Assembly (NCBI GenBank): GCA_037349105.1
Contig: JAYJMM010000070.1
Span: 496,001-560,000 of the forward strand
DNA length: 64,000 nucleotides
Reading direction: 5' to 3'
Source: Limnomonas spitsbergensis
Taxonomy: Eukaryota; Chlorophyta; Chlorophyceae; Chlamydomonadales
Below, piece by piece: positions 35,701 to 48,023 of this stretch. Numbering within the stretch: position 1 is the stretch's first letter; every line of letters starts with the position of its first letter. Under the pieces are notes generated by a model. That model did no database searches. It saw only the letters and a list, made by a program, of their open reading frames with translations, and was not told where the DNA came from. A program made the position numbers and the translations under genes.

Positions 35701-38700
35701 AAATGAATTGTGGAATTGATGCTGACCAGGACATGCGTTTGGCCAAGCTTCTAGATGAGGACTCCCTCGGCGCTGCTACTGCCTCCTCACCGGCTGACCA
35801 CTTTGACACAGCCAGTGCGACGAGCTCCAATGGCGGCATTGTAAGCGGTGCAGCGGGCAGCTTGGTAGGCCACTCCCTGACCGCCTTCAAGGCTGCCTCA
35901 AAAGCGGCTATTCTGGAGTATTTCGACTCAAGTGACGCCAATGAGGTGGAAACCAGGTGAGAGCTGGGCGCTTGGTTGCTAGGGTTATGGGGAAGTCCTG
36001 GATTTGTGGGGAATGCAGGATTAAGAACCAGGGTTGGAGGGGCACAGCTTTTATGGACCCGTGTTTTAGGGGGGAAACTGTTCGTAAACCACTTTGTTTA
36101 AGAAATGAAGACAAGTCGTCTACCACTGTTTGGCTAGGCTTGATTGGAGACCAGGGTTTAATTACTTGGTGAGCCAGGCGGTTTGGAAATCAGGATCTGG
36201 TTGAAACAGGATTTTATAATGCAGGTTTTAAGAAAAATACAGGGATACAGAAATTTGGTTTGCGGGCCTCTTGAGCAACCCAGCTGCTTGCTGGGCGTAG
36301 CACTCATAACATGGCTCAGGTGGCATGGCAAGCACGACCTGGACCCAGGGCCGGATCATGCAACCTGTATGGCCTGCCGATGTAACATGGTGATCTCGTG
36401 TGTATGCGTTTGAGGGTATTTATTTTGCTGCTGAAGACGTCGATTATTTGATTATATTCGATCCTAGCCTCGTTCATTTATGTGACATGATCTGCCTTAG
36501 CCATAGTCCTCGCTGAGAGAGATCTTGCAGCTTCCGGTCGGCTTGCAAAATGTGTGTTAAATTTGAATCCTCACTGCCCGGGTGCTCTTCCCCCAGGTTG
36601 GCTGAGCTGGATGACCCCGGCCTCCTGCACCTCATGGTCAAGCAGGCGGTGGTGCTGTCCCTGGACCGCAAGGACAGGGAGAGGGAGCTCATCAGCTCCC
36701 TACTGTGCCACCTCTCTGTTAAGGTGTGGGAGCTTGGAGGATTTGAATTTAAACAGAAACTGGGACATCGTATGAATGGGAGGAGATGAGAGCAAGGCTG
36801 ACTGGCGCTCTGGACTCATGAGAAGTTATGGGAGCTGTAAAATGAGGGAGGTATGGGGGAGAGATGGTTGCGAGAATTCATGTTTCCCAGTATAAACTAG
36901 ACCACTGCACAGGTTGGGAGGGTCAGCTTGTCAGATACGTTTTCTTCTTACAGAGTTACCTTGCGCCCCCAAAGATCCTGCATCGTTGTGGCCCTGGTCC
37001 CTGCAGTCAAGTCTGCATATTTTGATGCCAGCGTTGGCGCATTCTGTCCGATAGGAAAATTGAACGTTCTTGCCCTTCAGGTTTAGTGAGTTGAGGTCAC
37101 AGGTCCTCCCAGCTGATCGGTGAAAAGGTTTGTCAGATTGAGCTGCAGTATGGTCAGCCCTTTGACCCATGCCCCAGGAATTCCCAGGGCTGAGGTCAGA
37201 GAGCTTACCATATTGCGGCTCATGTTGAAGGATGTGTTCCGTTGGCTCACCCCCCCCTCCCTGATGATCGCCCTTACACACATGCATGCAGCTGCTGACC
37301 ACGGACCAACTCTCCATGGGCGTGACCCGCCTCCTGGTTGCGACAGAAGACCTGCTGCTGGACTGCCCGGATGCGGTAGGAGGGGGGAGGGGGGCCGCCC
37401 TAGCAGTGGAAACATGTAGATGGGAAAAGTAGGTGTGGGCAGTGTTGGACTCTTGTCAACGGTGGTCAGTGATGTTATTCGAGGGATCATGAAATCACTG
37501 GGGATTATGTGATTACCTGTGGATGCCTGATTCCCTGGTAGGTGTTGGTGTGGACGTTATGTGTTCCCCCCCTGGGGGCATGCTCCCTCCACTCTAGGCC
37601 ACTGATTAGACGTGACTGAATTGCTGATGCCGTTGATTTGGATGTGTAGGTGCGCCTCCTCTCACTCTTCCTGGGCCGGGCCATCGTGGATGAGATCCTG
37701 CCGCCAAGCTTCCTCACACAGGTATAACTAACGATGAATATCGGTACCAGAGATACACTCTGGAGTGCAGTATTTGTTGCCGAGGTTCTAACTGCAGTGA
37801 GGCGCTAAGAATGTGTGGTCGTAATGTTGCAATGGTAAGCTGTGGAGCTGCAAATTCACGTTAGGTCTCTTATGGTGTTCCGCTATGTTGTTCCCTTCAG
37901 ATTTAAGTAGGAAATGAGCATTTCAGGGTGCATGCCCTTGAACGTGAAAACGGGAGCATGACTGTATATTTGCACGCAGCTGATGATTGCTAATTTCTCA
38001 TGCTCGTGACTGGTATGGAAACATATTGAGCAATACAGGTGCCTTGACACGAACGGCGCCATGCCGCCAGCCTGCCCCCAGCCTTGGCCTATGGTGCACT
38101 GTTTCATGAACCTTGGACATGTGCATGGCGCAGCTTCCTCTCTTTGCGCTATTTGCTCTCTTTCAGACTTCTATGGAACCTGGTTGCAGGTGCTGCGCTC
38201 GCTGCCGGCCACGAGCCTTGGTGCCATCAGCGTGGTGCGCTCCTCTGGGGCGATGCTCAGCGCACGCCACGGGGCGGAGCGCCTCAGTGGCTGCTGGAAT
38301 GGCGGCGCGCTGTCCCTGGACCAGATCAAGGAGAGGATTAAGGTGGGTGGCAGGCTTTGTTATGGGGCGCACCAGACGACCTTTGAGGAGCGCCGCCGTG
38401 TGGCGACTATTGGGCGGATGGGTCCCAAACCTTGACCGGTGGCCCAATCTGCAGGGCTCGCTGCACCAGGTCCCCTGGGCAGTAAGTTGTGATTTTGCTG
38501 CATTGTAGCTGGAGCGCGCTAGCATTAGAATTGGCAGCCGTTGGCGGCGTTCAGGAGCAGGGATGTCACGCAGCTGTCATGATGAGATCTGAAGCCTCTG
38601 TACATTGAATATCGTGTTATGTTCAAATACAAACGCCGCATGTTAAGTTTTGTTTCCTTGTTGACCCCCCCCCTCAGAGTGCCTTGGCGGAGTATGTGTC

Positions 38701-39906
38701 AGGCCGTGATGGGGTGGAGGCTGCACGCTGCCTGTCGGAGCTGGGCGTGCCCTTCTACTACCATGAGGCAGTGAAACAGGCAATTGAGCTGGCTTTTGAG
38801 AATGTAGGTTTGTGGGGAAATGAGGGTGTGGGGGGGGGGGCGTGAGCGGGAAAATTCCCTGTTGTAGATAACGGGATTGATCTGGCGTTGAAGTGGCGTC
38901 ACTTGTTTTGTCTTTGTCCAGGGTCCTCAGGAGTGTACAGTTTGTATGGATACTAGCCCATCCTAGGCATTGTCAGGTTTTATTTCTTGTTACAGGGCAT
39001 GTACGGAGGGATACAGGCATGATTGGTTGTATTGGGTGGGGGAGGGTACTATTTGAGGACTCGACTCCACTCATCCCCTTGACAGCGCGTCGCTGAATTG
39101 CCCTGCCTCTTGCCCGTTTGCTCTCCCCTCAGGCCGCCACAACTAACTGCGTGATCACTCTCCTGTCCTCATGGGCCGAGTCTGGTGTGATCAGCAACAC
39201 ACAAATGACCAAGGTTTGTATGATTGCGGGCGCCAAGCGATCTGATGGGGTCTGACAAGAGCCTCGTCACAAACAAATGGAAACCAGGCGCTGGCCGGGT
39301 ATCAGCCGGTCAACCTGGTGGATAGCTATCCGATCGACTGATCAGCCTCTCATCTAGGTTGACGGGGTGGCACGGATCCAGTTCCTTGCTAGCTTGACAG
39401 GGTGACGCTTGCTTGCCTGCTGGGCCTGAGCCGGACCGCATGCCCATGGAATGGGTGGACAGGGTGATTGTCCACATTCAAACCACGCAGTTTGGTCTGG
39501 GGTCAAGCAAGGCCCTATGCCGCCTGCATAGGGCCTAGTCTGCTCCGGGCAAGCATGAATGGTTTCACTCTTCCTTGGGTGTTGTTACTCAGTCAACGCA
39601 CCCGCTCGTCACCTCCCTTGGTCCCATTGCATTTACCCCTTCTTGTGACTGCAACATCAACGTGTCTGTGAACCAGCAGATTGAAGAGTTGAAACCAAGA
39701 CAGACTCCATGGATAAAGTGGTATCCTATCCCTTTGAGGCCCCAACCCCTTCCTCCTTGCACCCTGATCCATAGGGCTTTTCCCGCATCAAGAGCAGGCT
39801 AGATGAGGAGGCAGTGGACTTCGGCCCGCTGGCCAAGGACACCTTCATGCGCATGGTGGAGAGCGGCACCAAGGCCGGCTGGCTTGCCATCGACCCTGAG
39901 GCCTAG
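29792..39906 (+). CDS. MA3-domain translation regulatory factor (plant MRF/ECIP1-type, four MA3 domains)
   Basis: Cytosolic regulator; related plant MRF proteins and animal PDCD4 use MA3 domains to bind eIF4A, and plant MRFs respond to TOR signalling. Seventeen exons join in frame: 29792-29885, 30079-30225, 30699-30820, 31441-31522, 32108-32211, 32628-32782, 33192-33295, 33897-34104, 35403-35529, 35682-35956, 36597-36723, 37292-37375, 37650-37721, 38190-38342, 38678-38803, 39133-39213, 39775-39906 (about 730 aa). The N-terminal part has a Gly run, then RNDPNYDSDEEQ (about residue 94), a hallmark of plant MRFs. MA3 domains lie near residues 122-235, 280-381, 440-567 and 610-725. The odd domains share AFDRKDRERE/SLDRKDRERE and FLARAVVDDVLPP/FLGRAIVDEILPP; the even ones share LSVPFFHHELVKQAL/LGVPFYYHEAVKQAI. 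Length and domain count match full-length family members. Confidence 0.93.
32011..32065 (+). pseudogene. Degenerate echo of MA3 exon 5 in the preceding intron
   Basis: The stretch 'gacatgctgccctaccgtg', then 'aagaggctgctgatcattgc', resembles the start of exon 5 (32108 on) and then diverges. It sits about 100 bases upstream of the real exon and lacks a clear acceptor. Best read as a partial local duplication that has decayed. Confidence 0.6.
33335..33625 (+). pseudogene. Tandem degenerate copies of MA3 exon 7 3' end and donor region
   Basis: Three echoes of the end of exon 7 follow it in the intron, near 33338, 33415 and 33545. The last keeps a translatable LNSQHTEQKILQCWGPG, against LNSRHSAEKILRCWGPG in the real exon, followed by a donor-like GTACGG; its upstream 'gcccatttct' also resembles the true acceptor region. 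No good acceptor was found, so these are more likely decayed duplicates than alternative exons. Confidence 0.65.
34165..34255 (+). repeat. R1 core plus echo of MA3 exon 8
   Basis: An R1 core 'ggttgaccggcctacgg' at about 34174 is followed at 34199-34240 by 'gccgcacatggccatgacgg' and more. This resembles the exon 8 segment at about 34034-34082. It lies between exon 8 and the 21-bp minisatellite. Confidence 0.55.
34271..34957. repeat. 21-bp minisatellite in intron 8 of the MA3 gene
   Basis: About 33 near-perfect copies of a 21-bp G-rich unit with one main variable base: gcttgtagg versus gcgtgtagg. Variant units cluster in the left half and the right half is uniform. Because 21 is divisible by three, all frames without stops remain open, producing spurious proteins of up to 372 codons on either strand. 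One strand is strongly G-rich (runs of six G per unit). Confidence 0.97.
35000..35060 (+). repeat. R1 core fragment
   Basis: Contains 'aagcttgaccggcctca' followed by 'gggagcctaagggttg'. With the core at 34174 it brackets the 21-bp minisatellite. Confidence 0.45.
38395..38525 (+). repeat. R1 repeat copy in intron 14 of the MA3 gene
   Basis: Contains 'tcccaaaccttgaccggtgg', 'gggctcgctgcaccaggtcc' and 'attgtagctgga', as in other copies. Confidence 0.6.
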
Positions 39907-42646
39907 CTGGCTCGCAATGCGCCCTGAGGCCTGGGAGATCTGGTTGGATCTGCCTGCAGCAGCATGGGTGCATGTGGCGGGCACCTGGCAGTCGAATACG
40001 TCGCCTCTCGGGGTGGTTCTGAGCTGTGCGTAGCTGAGAGGATACTGGGGGGGACGGATCAGATTTGGAAGTTGGAAGGCAACGGGCCAGAGCGGGCAGC
40101 AGAGCTGGAAATGAGGCACAGGACTGGGGGGTGCCCAATTCCTGTTTAGAGGCAGGAATGAGCGAGTGACTGGGCTTGCGTTGCAGACCTCAGCATGCGC
40201 TTGGTGCAGGATGGCCGCGATTGGGTCGTGGAAGTGTGAGTGAGGGGTGCCCTCGCCCCTCCCGACTTTCCTTGGGCCCTTGGGGTGATATTTCTGGATG
40301 CAGGTCCGGAGTACCATGGGGAAGACAGGGAGTGAGTGCTCTGCCGAATGCCATACACTGATGTGCTAGTAAAATGGGCCTGAAGTCGTAGCTCCGGAGC
40401 TTCCCCTTCACAAGGCTGGCTCTGCATGTTTCCACTTCAACAAACGCTAGTCGCGCCAACAGTCTCAATGTTTGGCAGCACTGCAGGTATTGTGGGTGTG
40501 TCTGGTGAATTGCTTGCTGGTCGAATTTGATCGCCATGGTCTTTATATTTGTCCCGCTGGAGGATTGATTATATTTTAATGATGGATGAGACACGGGCCG
40601 TACGGTTGTCCATGTCTATGAGCACCAGGGCGTGCCTTCTAGGTACCCGAGGTGTGGGCTATAAGATGCGTTTCAAGGTGTGGACCGGGGCCATGTGGTA
40701 CCCTCACCCCGATGGCTGTGTCCCCGACAAGTCTCTTAGGCAGGTTCCAGGCTATTGCACAGCCGCAACATCATTGAGGTCCTGCATGTAGGGCAGGATT
40801 TATGATCGTAACGTTGGCGGCCAGTTGTCAAAACATGCGACCATGTGAGAATGACTGCATAGCAGTACCGGAGCAGTGGTTCACTGCGAAACAGAGCAAA
40901 ATACCATGCATACGGTAATTCCCTCTTACTTCCAGTACATTAAGGTAGCGAATGGTGCATGGCAGGTACCTGTGCCGTGAATAAGTAGGTAAGGTCAAAT
41001 TTACGTGTTTCCTTGAGAGCTCAATAATTTGCCTTTCACAGTGTTCACAAGCCCGCTTCATACCCAATCTCCCGTCCTTGGAAGTTTTACTGCTAGTTAA
41101 TGAAACCTGTATCTAGAGGCAGTCTAGCTCATGCTGGTGTTTGGAACCGAGTTTGCCCAGGACAACCTGAAATTGTGCCCGTGAGAGAAAATGCTGGCAG
41201 ACTTTTTTTCTCGACACCAACTGCTTCGTTGACAGGGGTCTCTGGCATAGCCGCTGTTTGCATCTGACTGGAAGGTCCAGAGGGAGAGGGGCTGGAAGCC
41301 AAGCCGCTCTTGAGCACACATGGCATGACCGGATACCCTTTTGATTGGGTTCAGAGACGCAGCTAACTCGCGTTTATTCTCATGATGCACGGCGTAGATA
41401 TTTGGGGTCAAGGATATCTGTGTCTGTTTTAGTGCCACCACTGGACTCATGGGGACCAAGCCTAGACCGGTCTGAAAGACTGGCCCCCAAGCCGTAGGTC
41501 GTGATGTGGCTGATTAGTAACCGAGGTATCTGCTTAAGCACCCTTAAACAAACAGTGACAAATGCACCGCACAAAATAAATATGGTATACCGGTAGGTAA
41601 TGGATGGCTGCAGATTCGGCCCTGGGGCCATGAACTGCTTCCTTGCATGACTCAAACAGTAATCGAATGTGATAATTAAATTCATGTTGCAGTTCATTTG
41701 TCGCCTAGCAAGATGTGGCAAGTCTGGGATCGGGAGACGGGGTTACGACCGTCCGAGACGCAGGGTGCTTCGGCCTATCCTATTCGTGATATCCGATGCG
41801 TTGGGCCACTCGCTGGGCTGCCCCGGGTGGGGCTGCCCGCCCAAGCTCACGCTTTCCAATAAAGTGGACTAGACAGTCCGGACCGTAGGCCGTCGATCAG
41901 GGCCAAAGAAGCTTCATTCATGGCAGACGAAGCTAGCCAGCAGTCGATGGCTATGCGACTGATCGACTACAAAATTGGGTGCTCCGGCCAGAGTCATTGA
42001 CACTGCCTCCAAATAAACATACAAAGCAGCACGGAGGGAAACGGTACGTAGGAGCCTAAATTACCTAGGCACTCCTGGATTGGCATTCATAATCCTTGAA
42101 GGTTGGTTACCAGGTCATGCGCAGACTGCAAAGGACTGAATGCCTGAGCACACCACTAAGCCAACAGGTGCAACATCCCTTGTATCATGCTGTTGCACCT
42201 GATGGCATAAACCTAGGAGGACAGCAGGATGTCGAGTTGTTGACATATCGCTCAGCCCCCCCTCTATTTCCATGTCAGGACAAAGCTGTTCGGTACCTCA
42301 GGAGTATCGTATAATTGTACTTCATGATGTTAGGATGGTAGGATAGCCAGGGGGATTGAGCAAATCAGCGGAAAGAATGAGATGGTTTTTTGTCGGAATG
42401 TTTCCTTATGCTGACCTGGCTGCCACCTGCTGCCTACCTGCTGTTCATCATAGTGGCACCTGATTGCTTTGCTGCTGTGCCACTGCAGGCAGACAACATG
42501 CACCATTAGCAAATGATAAGCTTCGGCTGTTATAATGTTTTCTTCAGCTAGCCGGCAGGGGTCCTGCCAGCCAGCTGCCACCTCCTGGCCACTGACTGCT
42601 CTTAATATCTTGCAACTGCAGGCACACAACGAGCGGCTGAAGCAAA
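39907..42646. other. Intergenic between MA3 gene and sequon-rich gene
   Basis: No gene recognised. A probable R1 fragment lies at 41430-41520 ('ggggaccaagcctagaccgg', 'agccgtaggtcgtgatgt'). Short frames on both strands at 41113-41460 lack recognisable features. Confidence 0.45.
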
Positions 42647-45600
42647 ATGGATTTCCGTGCAAGTGGCTTCTCATTTCTCCTATGCTTCGCCGGTGTGTGT
42701 GTTCTGGGGACTGCTTGGGTTACTGAGGCTTTGCCCCTTATAAATGCTAGCATCCCACCACCTCTTCGGCAACAACAGGTTGCGGGTGTGAGGCTCAGAC
42801 CCTGATCTATTTGAGTCTTATCTCCTTGGGCCAGGCTTGTCTTGTATTTCCTTCTGTCTCCAGCGCGTAGTTACGCAGCGTCAATATCAGTGATATGGTA
42901 TGTTCAAGGGTGCCTTGGCCATGCATTCTTTGGGCTGCGCCCCTGATTAGTGTGTCAGATTAAAGCGTCAATTATGACAACCTGCAAAATTTGTGTAAAT
43001 AAACTGAATAATAAAAAACTGAAACGAAAAACTGCTTGCCGCCTCACTATTTCAATTGAAAGGGCTGGTGGCCATCCTGGCTTTGGAGGGCTACGCTGAC
43101 AATGTGGCGTCACGCCCTCTCGTCGCCCAGAAACTGCGCGGCACCCTGAGTCACCGCAAGCTGTGAGGATCATGCATAGTCATCTGCCTCATCGTCTCTG
43201 CCTCGTAGTCTTCTGCCTTGTATTAGTTGTATGTACTCAAACTGAAAGGGGGTATTGCAGACATTTTACTTACGGTAGTCCTGGATGGGAGGCCTAGGCA
43301 ATGAAGTTGTGTAATGCTTGACGTGTGTTGCCAGACTCAGTACCCAGCATTCAATACGAGGTGTGCATGCATGCCACGCTCAATCACTCAGGCATGTCAA
43401 CCTGGCCAGGTGCCTTCAGTGCTTGTCAACAACTCACCTGCCTTACCTTGCTGGACTTTTTCCCTGCGGAAGAGGTTCAAACCCCATCACCAACAACATG
43501 CTCCTTGCCCCAATTCAAGAGCCCAATCAGACGCTCCGGCATCGATGACCCCCTTGGTTTCCTCTATGGATGGTAACGAGACTGAGGATAAAACCGGCGA
43601 TTACTCTGACATGATGTCTCCTGTGGACATCATCTCTACAACCGGCGCAATGGGTGATGACACGGGGACGGCGGACACAACTGACGACACTGACGAAGAC
43701 ACCATGGACACTATGGCGGACATGGGCACCTATGACGACTCAGGCCTCAATTTTTTGTTGAGCCTGATGACCAATTCTTCCAACGGCGCCGATTTGCTGG
43801 CGTACCTGCAGCAATACAACGGCACCTCCGTCATGCAACTTCTCTCCGCGTTGAACTCAACAAACATGACCCTGGCCGATTTGATGGATTCAACCAACAC
43901 CACTGACGGTAGGCAGCTACTGTATTATGTTTATTAGGGAGCCAGGTTACTTTCCCCTGCTGACTGCTCCTGATAATATGACTCCTCCTATTGAGGCTTT
44001 TCTACCGCCTTCCTTTTTGCATCTTCAGCACAAGACGTGCTCCTGTGGGAAATGTACATGAAAGTGCTGTTGAACTCAACAAATGGGACCATCGCTGACT
44101 TCTTGATGATGGCAACCAACACCACAGGTAAATTAGGGTTGAAGGCTTAAAATCCCTAAGCTAGACGCATGCCATGAGGGTTGAGGGTAAAGAAACCAGA
44201 AGCTCTTCTTCCAGACTACTGGATAATGGCAACTTACACTCTGGGTAACAGGCTACTGGCCACCACCTGCCAACCATATCCAACCTGCCAAAGCAGTGCT
44301 TCTTTAACACAAAATATTACCTTCGAAAGGTCGCATGGCAATCACCTCTAGGCTGTTGGCAAAAGACTGTAACTTCTGACCCAAATAGCAGGGCTTGTTG
44401 CACCAGGCCCTCACGACTGCAAGCTGTGATGTAGCTGAAGTGTAGCGGAATCAGCCTAAAATAAACATCACCGGAGCTTGAAGGCAACTACTGCCTGCAA
44501 ACCATGGCCTACCTCTTTATCAGTACTCAACTGGTGACTAGCATAACAAGTCCGGCCCGTCGCCCAAGCCAGGGTGCGATGTCTCCTCTCATTAGTCATT
44601 ACGTCCTGCCGCGGGGACTGGCACAGGCGCGGCTATTAATAAGGGTTGGGTAGGAGTATAAACTGAGGCAGGTGGAATGAAATTATATATATCTTGAGCA
44701 TGTTTTGAGGCCCCAGCCGACGCCACATATCATAATATAAATTGTGCTTGCCCCCAACATAACTATCATTCTCCAGACTTCAAAAAAAGGATTTGACACC
44801 TATTTCAAATACCGTACAGCTTCTGAATCCAATTGCCTGCTTCGAGATGCCTGAAATGAATTTGAGAGGCATTGCTCCATTCCCCATGCCCGATTCTGGT
44901 CAGGTGGTCTGTGATTGAGACCTTGCCTATATCTTACTTTCTTTGCGTCTTCCCAGGGCAATCCGCGTCTGTGTGGGAAATGTACCTGCAAGCGCTATTC
45001 AACGCAACGGAAGCCTTCGGCAACTTGACCAATGCAACAATTGTCCGGTTTTACAACGCCACCAATTCCAGGCAAGTGCAGGGAGTTGATGCATGTATGG
45101 TGCCTTAATTGCCTTGGCTGCTTGATGCTAATGATGACGGATTCGTATCCCGCAACTACTTTCAGTGGCATACGTGCAAATGAAATGTCAGATATACAAG
45201 GCATATCCATACCTAGAGGTGACAAAATTGCACTGCTTCCTCACAGAAAAAGATATACTTCTTAGAAAAGTCAAGTAAATGTACGGCATCGAAGCTCCCC
45301 GGAACTTTTCCGGGGTGCCCGTTTCACCCCGGAAAGACCCCGGAACTTTTCCGGGGTCAATCGGAAACGGGCTGATAGAGAGGCAGTCACAAAACACGGT
45401 ACAAAATACGGCATTACCGTCAATCGACGATCAAATGGCATGCGCAAGTGATCGCATGACGGCGTCACTGATCTCAGGTATAGGCTAAATCAGAGTTTGA
45501 CGTATACGCTCCAACAGATTGTCCAGACGCATGTGTCGACCTCATTACAACTAGCGGCGAGCGTAGGCTACCCCTTCTTTTTGAGGACCCTGAAGTTGCA

Positions 45601-48023
45601 ATGTGGCACCTGGCTTAAGGGTTGATGCAAAGCTTCATTGATTGACATGCCGGCCGCCCACGGCATTGCATAGGATGTGAGGAACATGGTACTAAGCGCC
45701 CATGCATGTGGGTGCGCTAGAAAATTAAATTAGTTGGAGGACGCCTCGAAACGCTTGGTCCATGGCATGGCTTGAGGTGTGGTTGGTGCATGGCAGCATG
45801 CAAACCGCACAGTGACGTAGGTTCTGCATTACAATGGTTAACTTGCGCTACTTCGATCACGTGCTTGCCAATAAAGTCTCAAACAAGGCATGCATGTCTG
45901 CTATGTGTGAAGCAATTGAAATGGCATGATGGAATAAACAGCTTGTAGAGTTATGCCTCCACACGGATACCGGTATGCGAGTCTTGCATGCATGGTGCAT
46001 GGCAATGTGCCGCATGTTTCACGTCGCCATAGCTTGCGAAGCCTTGAGCATGTGCATGCCTATGAAGTCTCAAATGAAGCATGTGGGTATGCTATTTAAG
46101 ATTCGGGGTGATGCATGAAGCTTGCAAATGTAGGTCACAAAGTGGGCCATTCGGTGGTGCGGCTTGTTTGTTTGCATGGCATGTACGAGGGCAGACGTTG
46201 TGGCAACGAAACGGATTACCTCGCTCCGTGCGTGCGTCTGACCAGCATGTATGTGCAACCTCGCTTGATCAAACGAGACTTCTTGGCAACCATACCGTAA
46301 CTAAGACCTACCCCCGGGGATAAGTTGAGATGGGCATCATCACTTCATCAAGCTAGGCGCCCTCCGTTCGGAAATTTAAAGCAATATTAAACGCGCGGCG
46401 ATGTGGCCAGTTCCCGAGATATTGAAAGGCGCATCACCTTATGCATGCTCGTCATGAATCGAGGAACCCCTTTCGAAGCTCCGCTAGCTGCTATTTAGAT
46501 CGGCGTTATACATGGCATTGTCGGGAAATTAGACAACGTTTTATGCACGCCGCGATGTGGTCAGTTTCTTGCGCGCCGATTCTGTAGGGTGCAGGACCGC
46601 GGCTCTGTCGCAGTACCGTAGTTGGTACGTCAATGGTACTGAGCCCTCCAGTATTTTTCTTTTCTTTCACACTATGTGGCTGTCAAAGCTCGACGCACAC
46701 ACCCTGTCACAGAACGGCCGGCCGCGATGCCCAATAGGCATCACGCAGCGGGCGTAGCATATCAATGCGGTCGACCCTACTTTGGCCAAACCCGTATCAT
46801 ACCCTGTGAACCGCTTCACCGATACCCAGAAAACCCCCTCTATACGGTGAGGCAAATGCCTGACGGACGACGTTCGTAATTACACATGACTGGGCGCAGC
46901 ATTGCTTGAAAGCATTGTAGTAGCATAGCAGAACACCTCTGCACTAGATAGTATTAGAACAAATGAGGGGCGTATGCGAAGCATAGTACATTCATATCTT
47001 CAAAGCTTCACGTTTTCGACCTTAATATCCACAATCCAAGTATCGAGTGGTCTTCGACGGCTTTGCCGGATACAACTGCACCGGTCGGGCGAAGTGGTCG
47101 CCCAAACGATTTCACGAGAAGTAAGCTTGCATTGACAGCGCTGATCGGATCGCATTCCTTTGTATGCTTTTTAAACATTGCAATGATGAAGTGGGTGACG
47201 AAGCGAGCAAAGGGCTGCTCCGCACCTTGCTTGGGGGCGTAGAATTCAGGTCATCAACGATGCTAAGTGTAAACGCTAGTGATGTGCGTCCTTAGAATGG
47301 ATTCATGGGCGCAAGCAATAATGAAAGCACATATCCGTTTATTTCGGGGCATTGCTGGATGGATACAAAAAGTACACATGATTGATTGGGCATTGGCACA
47401 CATGCCCCTTCCAATAGCACTATGCACACCGACGCGCCCCTTCCCATTGTACACAAACTTCTTCCAAAACTGATGCTTTTGCGTTTTTTGTGGGCCATTC
47501 GGCACCAACAATGGGCAAGGAACTACATTATGAGCATGGGACCGCATGGGTTGCTTGCCGCCGCATGGGTGCATGGCATGAAACGTTTCAGATCAAAGGT
47601 CGCCTACTGTATCGGAACCCCCCCAAACAAGTAAACGCCCGATCCCTTCTCTAGCTCACCAAGCATATTTACTTCTGTCCTGACAGCAACACAAGTGTGT
47701 TCGGCAACACAAGTACGTTCTTCTTGGGTTACGACGATTACAATACCACTGAGGCACTGTCAGAGTACGATGGCGAGAGGGTGACGGATGCCGCTATTCC
47801 TCTTGACGGTGCTTTTCCTCTTGATGCTACTATTCCTCTTGACACCTCTATTCCTTTTGATACTGCTATTCCTTTTAATACCGCTATTCCTTTCGATGCC
47901 GCTATTCCTTTTGATGCTGCTATTCCTTTTGATGCCTCTATTCCTTTTGATGCCGCTATTCCTTTTGATGCTGCTATTCCTTTTGATGCCTCTATTCCTT
48001 TTGATCCTGCTGATGCTATTTAG
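42647..48023 (+). CDS. Secreted sequon-rich repeat protein (unrecognised)
   Basis: Proposed exons: 42647-42778 (signal peptide), 43335-43908, 44029-44127, 44957-45071, 47687-48023, giving about 418 aa. The second exon's start is uncertain: phase-compatible acceptors also exist before 43410 and 43473. The signal segment is FLLCFAGVCVLGTAW. An acidic Asp/Thr/Met-rich part follows, then three related modules: LLAYLQQYNGTSVMQLLSAL, VLLWEMYMKVLLNSTNGT and SVWEMYLQALFNATE, each ending in N-T-T or N-S. About 18 N-glycosylation sequons are present. The C-terminus is a run of IPFDA-type pentapeptides. The intron after 45071 starts with GC (CAG|GCAAGT) and spans 2.6 kb. No known family was recognised; a cell-wall or surface glycoprotein is a guess. 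Phases agree across all joins, which supports the model, but the link from exon 1 to exon 2 is the weakest. Confidence 0.6.
43050..43168 (+). other. Exon-like open segment, unassigned
   Basis: A frame reading KGLVAILALEGYADNVAS and on to SHRKL with TGA at about 43164-43166 looks protein-coding in composition and resembles a C-terminal exon. It does not fit the phase of the sequon-rich gene in whose first intron it lies. It may be the last exon of an unseen gene or a pseudogene fragment. Confidence 0.3.
44370..44475 (+). repeat. R1 repeat copy in the sequon-rich gene
   Basis: Contains 'gcagggcttgttgcaccagg', 'gcaagctgtgatgtagctga' and 'agtgtagcgg', matching the second half of the family. Intronic (between 44127 and 44957). 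Confidence 0.6.
45294..45362. repeat. Pair of identical short palindromes
   Basis: CCCCGGAACTTTTCCGGGG occurs twice, about 42 bp apart, each able to form an 8-bp stem with a 3-base loop. The spacer also holds 'caccccggaaaga', a partial third copy. It lies within the 2.6-kb intron of the sequon-rich gene. Confidence 0.8.
47795..48010 (+). repeat. 15-bp coding repeat (pentapeptide IPFDA)
   Basis: About fourteen units of 15 bp encoding (A/T/S)IP(F/L)(D/N)x at the C-terminus of the sequon-rich protein. The first units use CTTGAC (LD) and later ones TTTGAT (FD). The tail ends PADAI and TAG. Confidence 0.9.

Noticed and set aside
43050..43168. Inclusion of the KGLVAILALEGY segment as an exon of the sequon-rich gene
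   Set aside because: In the phase set by exon 1 it hits a stop, and its own readable frame ends in TGA; kept only as an unassigned segment.
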